This document shows, piece by piece, positions 48,160 to 58,500 of a DNA stretch of 64,000 bases. Source of the stretch: Marsupella aquatica. Its lineage: Eukaryota > Marchantiophyta. The notes beneath the pieces were generated by a model that searched no databases, had not been told where the DNA came from, and was given only the letters and a program-made list of their open reading frames with translations. Both the position numbers and the translations under genes were made by a program. Every line of letters starts with the position of its first letter. Within the stretch, counting starts at the first letter, position 1. Location of the stretch: NCBI GenBank assembly GCA_973895155.1, contig OZ316897.1, forward strand, positions 7,564,001 through 7,628,000, given 5' to 3'.

Positions 48160-48680
48160 CTCTTTTGCGAAAACCCTCCCTTGCATGCAACAAAGCAAAC
48201 AATATCGGCCAACTCCTTGTTGCGAAACGCCGCGCATCTCAACATCTTTGCTCTTTTCCATGCCCACACCTTTGCAACTGGACCTTTGCAAGAGCTTCGC
48301 ACTTTGTGACTACTTGAACATCGCGCAAGTGTGATGCCATACCTACTGCAATATTTGCAAAGCAGGCACTATGGGCACGTTTGCAATTCGCCAAGAAATG
48401 CTAATGTAGCGATGCTAAAATCATCGCCAGATTACAATTTAGGACACATCGGTAGATTGCGAGCCATACTCTCTCTCAATACTGCGATATGTTTATGTTT
48501 GCTACATTTGCAAAATTAAACACATCTCAAATGTGCGGAAATCGTGTGTTTGCATATTTGCGATTCAAACAATGTCACAAAATTTGTGAGGATGAGCGTT
48601 TAGAAAGTTTTGCAATGGTTGTGTCTTGGCTATTTGAGATGAAAGCTGGTTCTCAAGGGTTTTGCAAAAGGTATTTTTGA
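48160..48680. repeat. TTTGCAAA / TTTGCGAA motif field, possible short non-autonomous element
   Basis: More than a dozen words of the type TTTGCAAAG, TTGCGA or CTTCGCA in both orientations. The edges carry CTTTTGCGAAAACCCT (about 48,163) and an inverted near-match, AGGGTTTTGCAAAAGG (about 48,656), which would make a 520-bp inverted-repeat unit. Confidence 0.5.
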
Positions 48681-48939
48681 AATATTAGGGTATTATAGGG
48701 TTTAGTGGATTAGGGAGACAATTCATATAGTTGAAGGAGGGAGAAAGGGATGTAGGTAGACCGGAATGCCGCAATTAAAAAGACATTACTCAAAAAGTAC
48801 AAAAGTTACAAAATGGAAGGGTAAGAACCCTTAGCTAAAAGTTGCATGTCCATGCTAATCCCCCTATACATGTGAACTACCTAAGTCTCTAGGGTAATCT
48901 AGGCACCTATCTAGATAGAGCTAGAAAGGAGAGTTCCTG

Positions 48940-51014
48940 CCCCTCCTTGACTTCTTCCCCTTGGCCTTCTCCTTGCCCTTGCGTGCTCTTGGGGGGGGGG
49001 GACCGGGGCCTCCTCCTCCTCTTGGTCTCCCTCCTCATCCTCATCCCCATCCCCATCCCCATCCCCTACCGCACTACCACTCGTAGCACCAGTGGAGTGT
49101 GTTGATGCAAATGATTGCTCTCCAGTGCTAGTTGGCCTGACTCGACTAGCAGGAGCAGTGCTCCCCTCCCCTGTCCCCTCCTCATCTTCATCGCTACTAT
49201 CACCCTCGGTATGGGAGTCACCATCATCATCCGGTCTCTATTACATTAGCAAACCAGCCATGCATTAGTCATATAGAACCTTACAATTAAGTGAATGACA
49301 TAAGAGGGAATTTTTTATAAATGCAATCAACACATTAACCTGAAAATTAACGCTCACCAATAATTGATCAACTTGCCGAAAGAGATGCTCCTTCCCATGT
49401 TTCTAGCCCACCTCCATCTCAGCTGCTGTGATCTTCCTCTTGTACCTCTTGTACTAACCAAAACAAAAACCGGCACAATTGGTCAATTTAACCAAGCAAT
49501 AACGGCAAGCCAAAATGCCTTAAAACAATTAGAGGGGTTAATTAGGTGCTGGTGGGGTTGGGGCTTAGGTTGGGGGTGGTTTTACAAGGGTGGCATGGGG
49601 GCTTACGACCCTCAAACAATACTTGAACGTTTTGAAATTTTCAAAAATTCAAATTTTTTGAATTTGCGAAGGCTCCAGCTTCGCAAACGTAAGGGAAAAC
49701 TAGGTTGCAAAAGTGATTGAGATGCGCGTGGCTTTGCAAGGGCATCGCAAAATTATTTCCAAAAAAGTGAATAACAAGGTTTGCGAAGCAGTTGCAAAGT
49801 GACGCGCATTGCAAATGCTTTGCAAACTCTATTATGACAAAAAGTCGAAAGGGAAGCAAATTTACGTGACCTAATCTGACACAACAACTCCAATTGGAAG
49901 TACTTGGTGCCACAGCATAAAAGTGTTGGGGCATTGCAAGTGTGTTGGAATAGAAATTGGAGGAGTAAGAAGTCAAGAGAGGAGAGGGCGGTGCACTCAC
50001 AAATGCTACTTTGAGGCCGGGGAGGCCACCTTGACCAAGCCTGTGGGTGATGTTGGGCTTTTCTCGGACTCTCTCAGCTGCCTTCAAGAACTTGTTGGGC
50101 GGATCTCCCACCTCTGCTACAACCTGCTACAGCTGGGCCACCTTCTGCTCCATCATCTTCAGGTCACGGTCAGACTTCCCGGCCTCCTTTGCCTTCCGGG
50201 CCTTTGTCAACTTCTCTGTAAATTCATTCAGGACCCTGGCTGCTTTCAACTTCACCTCTGTGGCGTAGAAGGCCTGCCAGATATCTTTTGAGAATTGCAA
50301 CGGCCTCCCCAAATTCCTGTACTCCTCCAGATCTCTCAGGTGAGCCCTGATCTTCATCCTGTCATGGTATTAATGTGCTTGTGACATGGAATTTGAGATT
50401 TTATCAGCAAGCCATTGTGAATCCATCTCTCCTCTATTTTGGAATGCATCTTTCACCTGATTGATCACTCGCTTCTGCTCTGCCTTGGAGAAAGTGCCCC
50501 ACTCAACTCCTCTTGCAAAATTTGTGGACACAATGTGTCTGATTGTGCTCTTGGCCCTATTGTAAGCAAGCTCTGTGGGAATTCCCTCATCCTCTAATGT
50601 AATCAGAGGCAGCTTCCTCCTTGCCTCCTCCTTCTTTCTCTACTCCTCCCTCTGTTTCCTGATCAAGTCTCTCTCATCTTTCCTCCTCTTCTTTTCCAAG
50701 GCTTGAGGGGAGACTACTCCAGCCTAAGCTCTCTCATCCCTCTTTCGCTTCTTCTCAGCGGCCTTCTGCTTGGCTGTCCTCCTTTCTTCCTCCTCTCTTG
50801 CTGCTTTCCTTGCACTGAGACCAGATTGCAAGGCCTGGCCCAATAACACACTCAACGATGCAAGCCCTGCTGGAGAGGTGAAATCAATCTTACTCAACTG
50901 CGCAACCAAGAAATGGTCATCCACGATCTTTTGAAGTCGATCCTCCTCCTCTTGGTTGCCTTCGCTGCTGCCAGAAGCTCCTCCATCACCTCCAGTTCCC
51001 CCTCCGCTTGCCAT
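48940..51014 (-). pseudogene. Low-complexity acidic/basic protein, several Gln-to-stop changes
   Basis: ATG at 51,012-51,014 gives MASGGGTGGDGGASGS, then a hydrophilic protein with coiled-coil-like Lys/Glu/Arg runs (ARKAAREEEERRTAKQKAAE, KKRRKDERDLIRKQREE), a helical middle (QFSKDIWQAFYATEVKLKAA) and, in later exons, acidic repeats (DGDGDGDEDEE) and a basic end (RARKGKEKAKGKKSRRG). One frame spans about 51,014-49,980 with stops only at 50,724 (TAG), 50,640 (TAG), 50,370 (TAA) and 50,127 (TAG). Each sits where Gln fits, and an exon near 49,400 has one more TAG. The last exon crosses an 11-G homopolymer where the frame is uncertain. No known domain. It could be an accessory protein of a transposon. 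Confidence 0.45.
49655..49825. repeat. TTTGCGAAG motif cluster (intron of the minus-strand gene)
   Basis: AATTTGCGAAGG, GCTTCGCAAACG, TTGCAAAAG, TTTGCAAGG, GTTTGCGAAGC, TTGCAAAG, TTGCAAATG and TTTGCAAAC occur within 170 bp, in both orientations. Confidence 0.65.
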
Positions 51015-51104
51015 CGCTCCTCCCTCGCCTGCGCTGCTCTGTCCCAAGGCCCGAAAGAAATGGATCCGCCTTGTCCGCGCTCGGCAAATGATAAGGACAG
51101 TAGA

Positions 51105-51222
51105 GTTAGGGTTTGCGAAGTCATTCGCATCGCAGTTTGCGATGTTTCTACCTTCTCAACCAGCTTCGCAAATGATATCTTTGCGACGAATATGGCTTCG
51201 CAAATGTGTTTGCAAAAACCCC
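51105..51222. repeat. TTTGCGAAG motif cluster upstream of the minus-strand gene
   Basis: GTTTGCGAAG, ATTCGCATCGCA, GTTTGCGATG, GCTTCGCAAATG, TTTGCGACG, GCTTCGCAAATG and GTTTGCAAAAAC stand within 115 bp, 90 bp 5' of the start codon of the 51.0 kb gene. Confidence 0.7.
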
Positions 51223-51316
51223 CATCTCACATGTGTATTTTCTGTGAGTAGGGATACTAAGAGGGGTCATAAACATTAAATTTGGTACAAGTAATTCATT
51301 GGATGTGATCATATAA

Positions 51317-51780
51317 GGGTTGGGGGGTTTAAAAGTGCTGACATTGGAGGGTAAGAGGAGGGGTCTTATGTTACGGCTTTTGGGTTTGGCCTGGTTGGGG
51401 GGGAGTGTCATTTTAGAAGGTTGGGGCTTATATTGGAAGGTAAGAGGCGAGGATTTATATTTTGGCTTTTGGGTTTTGCCTGGTTGGGAGGGTTTTTATT
51501 TTATGAAGGTTGGGGTTATGTGTATTGGAGGGTAAATGGAGGAATTTTATGTTTGACGTTTGGTTTGGTTGGGGGAGGGCCTAAATTATGAAGGTACGTT
51601 GGGCTTAGATTGGAGGGTAATATGAGGTGTTTTATGTTTTGGGTTTGGCCAGGGGGATTTCATTTTATGAATGTTTGGCTTATATGTATTGGAGTAAGAG
51701 GAGGTGTTTTATGTTTTGGCTTTTGGGGTTTAGGCCAACTTAGGAGGGAAAGACAGGTTCTATTTTCATGGACACTTGGG
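51317..51780 (+). repeat. Minisatellite of 80-90 bp units, about five copies
   Basis: ATTGGAGGGTAAGAGG-like words recur at about 51,343, 51,432, 51,523, 51,609 and 51,688, each followed by TTATGTTTTGGCTTTTGGG and GGTTGGGGG. It lies between the two divergent genes, and copies differ by small indels. Confidence 0.85.
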
Positions 51781-52335
51781 TTAATTTTATGGTAACTTAT
51801 GAGGGCAAGTTCTAAGAGGTTTTTATGCTAACAATTGAGGGGAAAACCCATTTAATCATGATACAGCCCGGGGACATCACTGCTTCCTCAACTTTTGTCT
51901 AATGCATATGCATTGTGGGAACCCGGGCATCTAAAAGGTATAACATGTATGTAGTGTTGTTAGTGGAGATTTTTCATAAACCTTGCCATTTTTTTGTTTT
52001 GCAAAAATATATATATGTGTAACTTATGTTTGGGGTTCCACAACTTGAGAGATGCTAATGACTATCCAAAACTTACATTTTGTTTCCAGTATTTTCCTCC
52101 TACTTCTAGATTTGGCTCATGTTCATTGAGCCACACGACCTATAGGCACTGTTGAGCCCGGGTCTCATTTAGGTAATTCACTAACCTAATTCAGGGCTTA
52201 GACCATTACAATTTTCCCAAGGGTGACAATGTGATATTTTTGTGCATGACACTCTCCTTTGGGTTTCATGCTAAACAAAAAAGGGTTTTTGTAGTTTAGT
52301 TTTAGGATATTTTTTGGCCGAGAGGGATTCTAATC

Positions 52336-53522
52336 ATGCCCTACATGCAATGTAATGTGGCAGTGGATATGTGCTCCTCCTCTGAACTATCCAGTAGTGA
52401 GTACTCCTCCTCCTCCAATGTACCCCCTCCTCCTCAACCTGAGGTTACCAGTCCTCGTGGTCCTCCCCGGAGACTTTGTGAGTGCACCAGATGTGTGGGC
52501 CAAGTTTCTCAAAAATCTTATGTGTGTGCTCAACATATTGAGAGATATGGACGTCACAGGGGTCTTACTCCGGGGGCTTCTTCATCCCATATGGTACGTG
52601 GATTTCAATTGTTTACCTTTTTTTCCTCATATTTTCATAAGTGAATCAATGTTTACACATATGGTTTTTTGTGGGTTTTTGCATGGAATAGGGATCCAGT
52701 ATGCATAGACTGGTGACACCACCACCCTATGTCCCATCACAAGGAGTTTTAGATGCTATAGGCAATGCACTTTCACAAGCCTTGGGTGTAGGGATCAGTA
52801 CCAATCATGGGACTGAAGAGGAACAGTCTCATGTGCCCACTGAGACACGAAGACCCCGGTCCAGGCCCCAGTCCAAGAGGAGGCCACGAGCACCCAATGA
52901 CCCATCAAGAACACTAGTTGAGGGTAGGTGGGGCATTTGTTCACTCACTGGCAAGTGTGCCTCTATCATCAAAGATTGGGATCCTATAACTCTTGGCTTG
53001 CCTTATTTTCCCGGTTATGATGAGGAGATTGTGGTTTGGGGTAGACGTTGGATTGTGAAAGCTTCCACACTTGGAGAGAGACACGGATATGGAGTATTTG
53101 CTTGTGAGGAAATCATCATGGATGATGGGAGTGGGTCAAGTGCTCGTGGTAGAGAGGGTCCTACTTTGTTCCCATACAGTGGACCCATCTACAAGAGAAG
53201 ACACTGGAACATGATCCTTGCACAACATCCTGAGTGGAAAATATATGCCCTAGAGATGGATACTTTTCATGGTAGCACTAGAAGGTATAGTGAATAGCGG
53301 GTGATAGATGGTGATCCCGTACGTAATGGGAATATTGCTGGCTTTATAAATAGTATTGTGGGGACTCGGCCCAAGCGTAGGGCCAATTGTGAGTGGGTTT
53401 TTACTGATGGCCTAATGTTGGCACCATATGGAACAACATATCATAAGGACCATTGCTTAGTTCTTGCCACTAGGACTATTAGAGCTGGAGATGAGTTATG
53501 CACACACTATGAGTGGGATTAG
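52336..53522 (+). pseudogene. SET-domain protein with one in-frame TAG
   Basis: Exon 1 is 52,336-52,593 and exon 2 is 52,692-53,522 (GT-AG, phase 0). The N-terminus has a Ser-rich tract and a Cys/His cluster, CECTRCVGQ...CAQHIERYGRHRG, as in some transposon-linked zinc domains. The SET domain follows: GERHGYGVFA, LFPYSGPIY, then RVIDGDPVRNGNIAGFIN, RANCEW and ATRTIRAGDELCTHYEWD, which hold the Asn and the final Glu-Leu-x3-Tyr that bind methyl donor and substrate. SET proteins methylate lysines, often on histones. TAG 53,295-53,297 interrupts it just before RVIDGD, where CAG would read through. With the stop the protein lacks its catalytic half. Apart from that the frame is clean. Confidence 0.75.
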
Positions 53523-54101
53523 GGAGCCATGTCATACATCCTCTTGTACCTTGTGTGGACTTCACACTTATCATTGTATACATGTCCTCTGGCCTCATTT
53601 TGGAGTAGTATAATTTTGGTGTGGCCCTTCACTTAAGTTCTTAATGTGAATGCATGCAATCAATCCTTAAAACTGATTGTTAATTTGTCTTGAATGAATG
53701 GTCCGAAGTCTGTTTTTGTTGTACCTGGTGAAATATACGGGGTATTTACATAAGACAGGAAACAGGAAAACAGGAAAACAGGAAAACCCAAAACAGGAAA
53801 TGATGACAGGAAACAGGAAACCGAATATAGGGAACTTCAGCGAAGAATGCCAAAAACATTTCTGGTGTGAACAAAGAGCTTGACATTCAAAACAGGGACA
53901 TTTAGAACATTCGAGTCGAATGCACAAAAAATGGTCAAGAATAGCGCCAGGCGCTTGTTTAATAAGCTTATGGGAACTGTATATTTAAAACCTTTTTGAC
54001 CGCATCCGTTAGCGAATAGCAAATCCGTCCCAAAGAACAAAAACTCATGTACAAGAAGATATCGAAGAACGTGCAGCGTCTCGGTCGGGCAAGTGAGCAC
54101 A

Positions 54102-54299
54102 CTAGCGCCTGGCGCTAGTTCTCTCGGTTGTGGAAGAACCATTGTCATCCTCGATGCCAGCCTTACATGTGGCTGTGTTGGGAGTAAAACCGTTCTCACC
54201 ATAAATGCCAAGGATGGCATTCTCTCCACACCTCTTCGGCAGAGGCGGGTACCGATGAACCAAATCCAACCAATTTGCACATCCAACGCCAATCCTCAA
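54102..54299 (-). CDS. Short ORF ending in a palindrome; tail paralogue of the next ORF
   Basis: Sixty-five codons. The C-terminal part, AGIEDDNGSSTTER, matches AGIDDDCGSSTNER of the ORF at 54,620-55,096. In both, the last residues and the stop codon are made by a copy of the CTAGCGCC palindrome (here TSARR-stop). No function recognised; probably a duplicated gene fragment. Confidence 0.35.
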   Translation of the reverse strand: MRIGVGCANWLDLVHRYPPLPKRCGENAILGIYGENGFTPNTATCKAGIEDDNGSSTTERTSARR

Positions 54300-54619
54300 T
54301 CCACAAAGTCTTGTGATAGAAAATTAATTTACTAATATGGTAGCCCCAGGCGCTTACAAAAGTTCAAAATGATCCGAGGTGTCCACATCGTAAACCGAAG
54401 GATAGCAAAATTCAAAAAGCAACGCGCATCCTATGCCTATCGCTTGATACGACCGAGACGATAAACTAGCGTCAATTGTCAGATCTACAGACAAGCAATG
54501 ACAAAAATGGGTAAGATACGTATGGAATAATCTGTAAGAGATAGATCAATTAAGTTGTTGCCATACGCAACATCCGATTGAACTCATCAACACATTTTGC
54601 AAACTACGCAATGTCCATA

Positions 54620-55096
54620 CTAGTGCCGGGCGCTAGTCCGCTCATTCGTAGATGAGCCACAATCGTCGTCAATTCCAGCTGCAGATCGGACTGAATCCGG
54701 AACAAAACCATGCTCTCGGGTCCTGATGTAAGAGGCAGATGGACTTCGCTCGTCACCGCTTTGGGGAAACACGCCAGGAATGGTGGTGTTCTGGAAATCT
54801 ACACGGCCAAGTTCTTCCTGTTTCCTCATTTCATCCTCCCGAGTTGGACTATGGAGAGGAGGTGGCCAGTGAACAGAAAACCTTTCAGCAAACCTCCTTG
54901 GCGGAGAATCCCTCAGCCACGAGATCAGCGTTTCACCAGGACTAATCGCTTCGTCTTGCAGAAGGTTGAAGCGGTTGCGGAAGGCACTCGTTTCCGACCA
55001 TTCGGGCTGTTCAATCATGGGAATCAAACTCTCTTCCGAAATGATCGTAGTGTGTCTTTGAAAGTAGGCCGCAGAGATCCTCCTTGGATTATCCAT
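54620..55096 (-). CDS. Hypothetical protein, 158 codons, ending in a palindrome
   Basis: Starts MDNPRRISAAYFQRHTTIIS and reads as a hydrophilic protein with Pro/Arg-rich patches (SWLRDSPPRRFAERF, HWPPPLHSPTRED). The end, AGIDDDCGSSTNERTSARH, has its last residues and stop supplied by the palindrome at 54,620. No domain recognised. It lies downstream of the methyltransferase-like gene on the same strand. Confidence 0.4.
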   Translation of the reverse strand: MDNPRRISAAYFQRHTTIISEESLIPMIEQPEWSETSAFRNRFNLLQDEAISPGETLISWLRDSPPRRFAERFSVHWPPPLHSPTREDEMRKQEELGRVDFQNTTIPGVFPQSGDERSPSASYIRTREHGFVPDSVRSAAGIDDDCGSSTNERTSARH

Positions 55097-55591
55097 GGCA
55101 AGTCAGCGAAAGAGCTCAAACACAATTGAAAGTGGAAAGCACTATTAAGATGATAATGGCGGATCACCATGAGAACTGATGCAATATAGGGCATTCAGGA
55201 CTTAATCGCTCAAAGTTTATAGGGATTATGGTGTAACCTCGTGGCGACCTGAACCGCCCGCTCCATCCCGAAACGGTGGTAGCACCCTCAAACTCCCATT
55301 ATGGTCTAAAACGGAAATGGTCGACTCAACATCAAACGGTCGTTTTCACCACGCATGACCATAAAGACAGACCAGACAAAAGATTAACGGGAAAATTTGA
55401 TTGACGTCATATACAATTATAGTAGCGCCGGGCGCTACTATTACAGAAAGTGTACTTCGAGTGGACACTCCATGGTTACAACTAACATATAATATCTTTA
55501 TTGTACAATATTTATTGCATACATTTGGGTAGCGCCCGACACTAGCATAGTTCCACTAAAAATACACCCAAATTAACAACAGAGATCCAAG

Positions 55592-58500
55592 TTAATCTGA
55601 GCACTCCGATTCACTGGATTCGGACCTGTCGATAGATTCTGCCTCGATGTCTAAAAATTCGCTCTTGGCCATATCATCCACAAATAGGTTCCACATAAAT
55701 TTTCTATCAGACCCCCTCCTTAATCTCAAGCCCTTATTCTCCCAGTGCAGGTTCCACACACTGTCAACTTTTCTAGCAACATTTTCAGCATAGGAAGGTA
55801 AGACAAATGGTTTCTCGGGAGTTTCAATATATTGCCTAGCTACTTTCCGTCTGAGTTGGAAACGCCAGCGAAGATTCCAGTCTGACCTGAAGAGGAGAAT
55901 ATTGGATTTGATGTCAACGGCCAAAATATTTGCAAAAAAGGAAATAAAAAATATGGCATCAAAGAGAGAAGAAGGGAATCGACCGTAATAAAAACCGGGT
56001 TAGCTTATGAGCTTACTCGGTAGTTTCTTACTCAGAAGAGTCTCCGCTGTCACTCCCTCCATTAGATTCCGGATCTTCTCCGATTAAAGACACTCTAGGA
56101 ATGTTCGAATCCTCCTCTTCTTCTTCCCCCTCTCCTGCTTCATTCTCATCTTTGGAGTCAAAATTTAATACTGATTTAAGTTTGTCTCTCTTTCGTTTTC
56201 CAAGCAAGGCTTCGGAGGGGCTTTGGACTCAGATACTTTGGGAGTTAGAAGGTCAAGAAATATTTTTGAAGCGGTTTCAACGAACTCCTTCCTATTCTTG
56301 AGCCCAATTACAAATTGACCACAATTATCACCTGCCACAAATGACTCCCAGAACCTATAGCACAATCCAGAACAATATCTCCGGGACACGTGATTAGTTC
56401 CAGAACAGACTGCATAAACCCTGGATGTAGTCTGGCATTCCCAGAAAATTCAAGCTCTGGAGTTGTATCCACCTTCGCAAACGGAAGTCCGATCAGATTT
56501 GTGATAGAGGGATCCTCTGTTCTTGAAAGAGGTTTGAACTTAGGATCCTTTGGGACTTTCACCTTGGATGATACCCGACAAAATACATCCAAACGTAAAG
56601 TGAATACCTGAAAAGGGAACATGAACAAGTAAGAACCTAAGAATTGTAATAGCGCCGGGCGCTAGCAAAGGATTAAGAGTATGATTAGTAGTGTACCTAG
56701 GAAAAGATGAAAATTTCTAATCGAGTAATACATAAAATGAACAGCGCCTGGCGCTAGCAAAACTTTGAAAGTGTGAAGAATAGATTTACCTGCAAATCAG
56801 ACTTGGCCTTGTACATGGGGAACCCCATGACAACATTATGTGTACACAAACATTGGAATTTCTTAGACTCTTGACATGCTGAGATGACCTGTGAAATCTG
56901 GTCATACTCCCCTGTATGGAGTATCGCAATAATTCCGTCATCCGACAAAAAGGGATCCATTGCTCGGAGAAAACACCGGGCTAGCGTACAGTCGGGAACG
57001 TTCCATTTAGGGACCTTCCTATCAAGCAAAGTTGGTTTAAGCCCAATTGGCAAATAAATTAAACCAGCGTCTACACCAAAAGGCCTCTCTTTCCCACCCC
57101 TCACCACCCCTTTCAGTCGGCATCCCGATTTGATTAAGTCCTTCCCCCACTTTTCGGCATCATTAACCCATTCTGGCTTCTCCTCCTTGTTAAACACATT
57201 GTCCACTAATTCACTGACACTGGTCTCAACGAAACAATGACGAGATGCCTTGGATTTAAAATTCCCAACATCACGTTGGAGCCCGGTGGCCGCCAGAGAA
57301 TCCCTTTCTGATTGCCCAGCACCGCGAGTCCTCTTGCTTTTCGTCTTTGTACTCGTTGCATCAACTGGTACAATTGATTTTCCAGAATTAACTGGTGTAA
57401 GTGGATCTGGCAAAGCGCCAGTATTTGCTTCTGAAGCTTCCGAGGTAACCTTCGTATCATTAGTGGCATCTGCATCCGACTTCTTTTGACCCGTTCACAC
57501 ATTGCAGAGAATGTGGGATTAGTGTCAGAAAGAAAATACATGGATTAAGGTTGAAGTACAGGAATAGTAGCACCAGGCGCTAGCAAAGAACTAAACTAGG
57601 TCTGAATGGAAACGTACATTTTTTCCCGGATCACGTTGATGCACTTGGCAGTGTTGTGTCTACTTTCACTTTCCCTCTCGGCTTGCGGCTCCTGTCTACA
57701 TGGACAACTACTGTCTCGCAGATTGTTTGTAACTCAGTAGATGATTTGTCGACGTCGCTCAGGAGCCCTTGCTTCATCTCAGAAACTATGTTGGGAAGAA
57801 TCTGCAACTTGGCTAGTTTAAGAAACCAATCCTTCTCCACTTCGTCAAATGGTGAATCCCACTTGTCTGTGTCAAGATACCAAGGGCAGTGAATTCTTTC
57901 CCACTCAGACATTTCCCGTGGTGGAAGTTTACCCTCGGTAGGATACATCGAATACAAGTCAGCAACATGATCTCCCTCCTTTGCAACAATCCACTTGTGA
58001 AATGCGGCTGGATACGCCCAAAGCGCATCCGGGGAATGTACTTCCATCCATATGTAAAAATGATACAAATACCTCTTGGCCCTCTTCTGATTTTTCTCTG
58101 TATATACCTCTTTATCAGGGTATTTTGATGGCCACATGGTGTTGAAGAACTTTGCCTTCACAAGATCCTCATATATACCTTCTGAACTCACTTGAAATAA
58201 TTTCAATCTGACCCTCTACTGAGTCACACCCTGAATGGGCAAGCCTATCAACTGGGAGTGTTTCAATGGCTGCGGAAATTGCAGACTGCAACATCCCAAT
58301 TGCGATTCCCTCGACGGTATTCCAGGTCTGCCATGTGTGACACCACTGCTTCACAGGATCATCATTCACACTGGCAGGGTGGAAGAATTGTTTTCTCAAC
58401 TCTGGAGTACATTGAGCAACAAGCAAAGTGCATCTCAATTTTGGATCGAGAGCAGAAACTGCTGTGAATAGTCTAGCACGGTCCATAGTACAAACAACCG

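Noticed and set aside
4622-53522. Reassigned genetic code (TAG/TAA as Gln)
   Set aside because: Many TAG codons sit at Gln positions, as in some ulvophyte algae or ciliates. But TGA codons at Arg positions and TGG-to-stop changes also occur, frameshifts are common, and the intact DUF1764 gene gives no support. Decay by C-to-T change explains all of it.
58169-58206. A 10-nt micro-intron (GTGAGTTCAG) joining two frames of the ParB-methyltransferase gene
   Set aside because: The borders look right, but 10 nt is far below any spliceable length. A frameshift is more likely.
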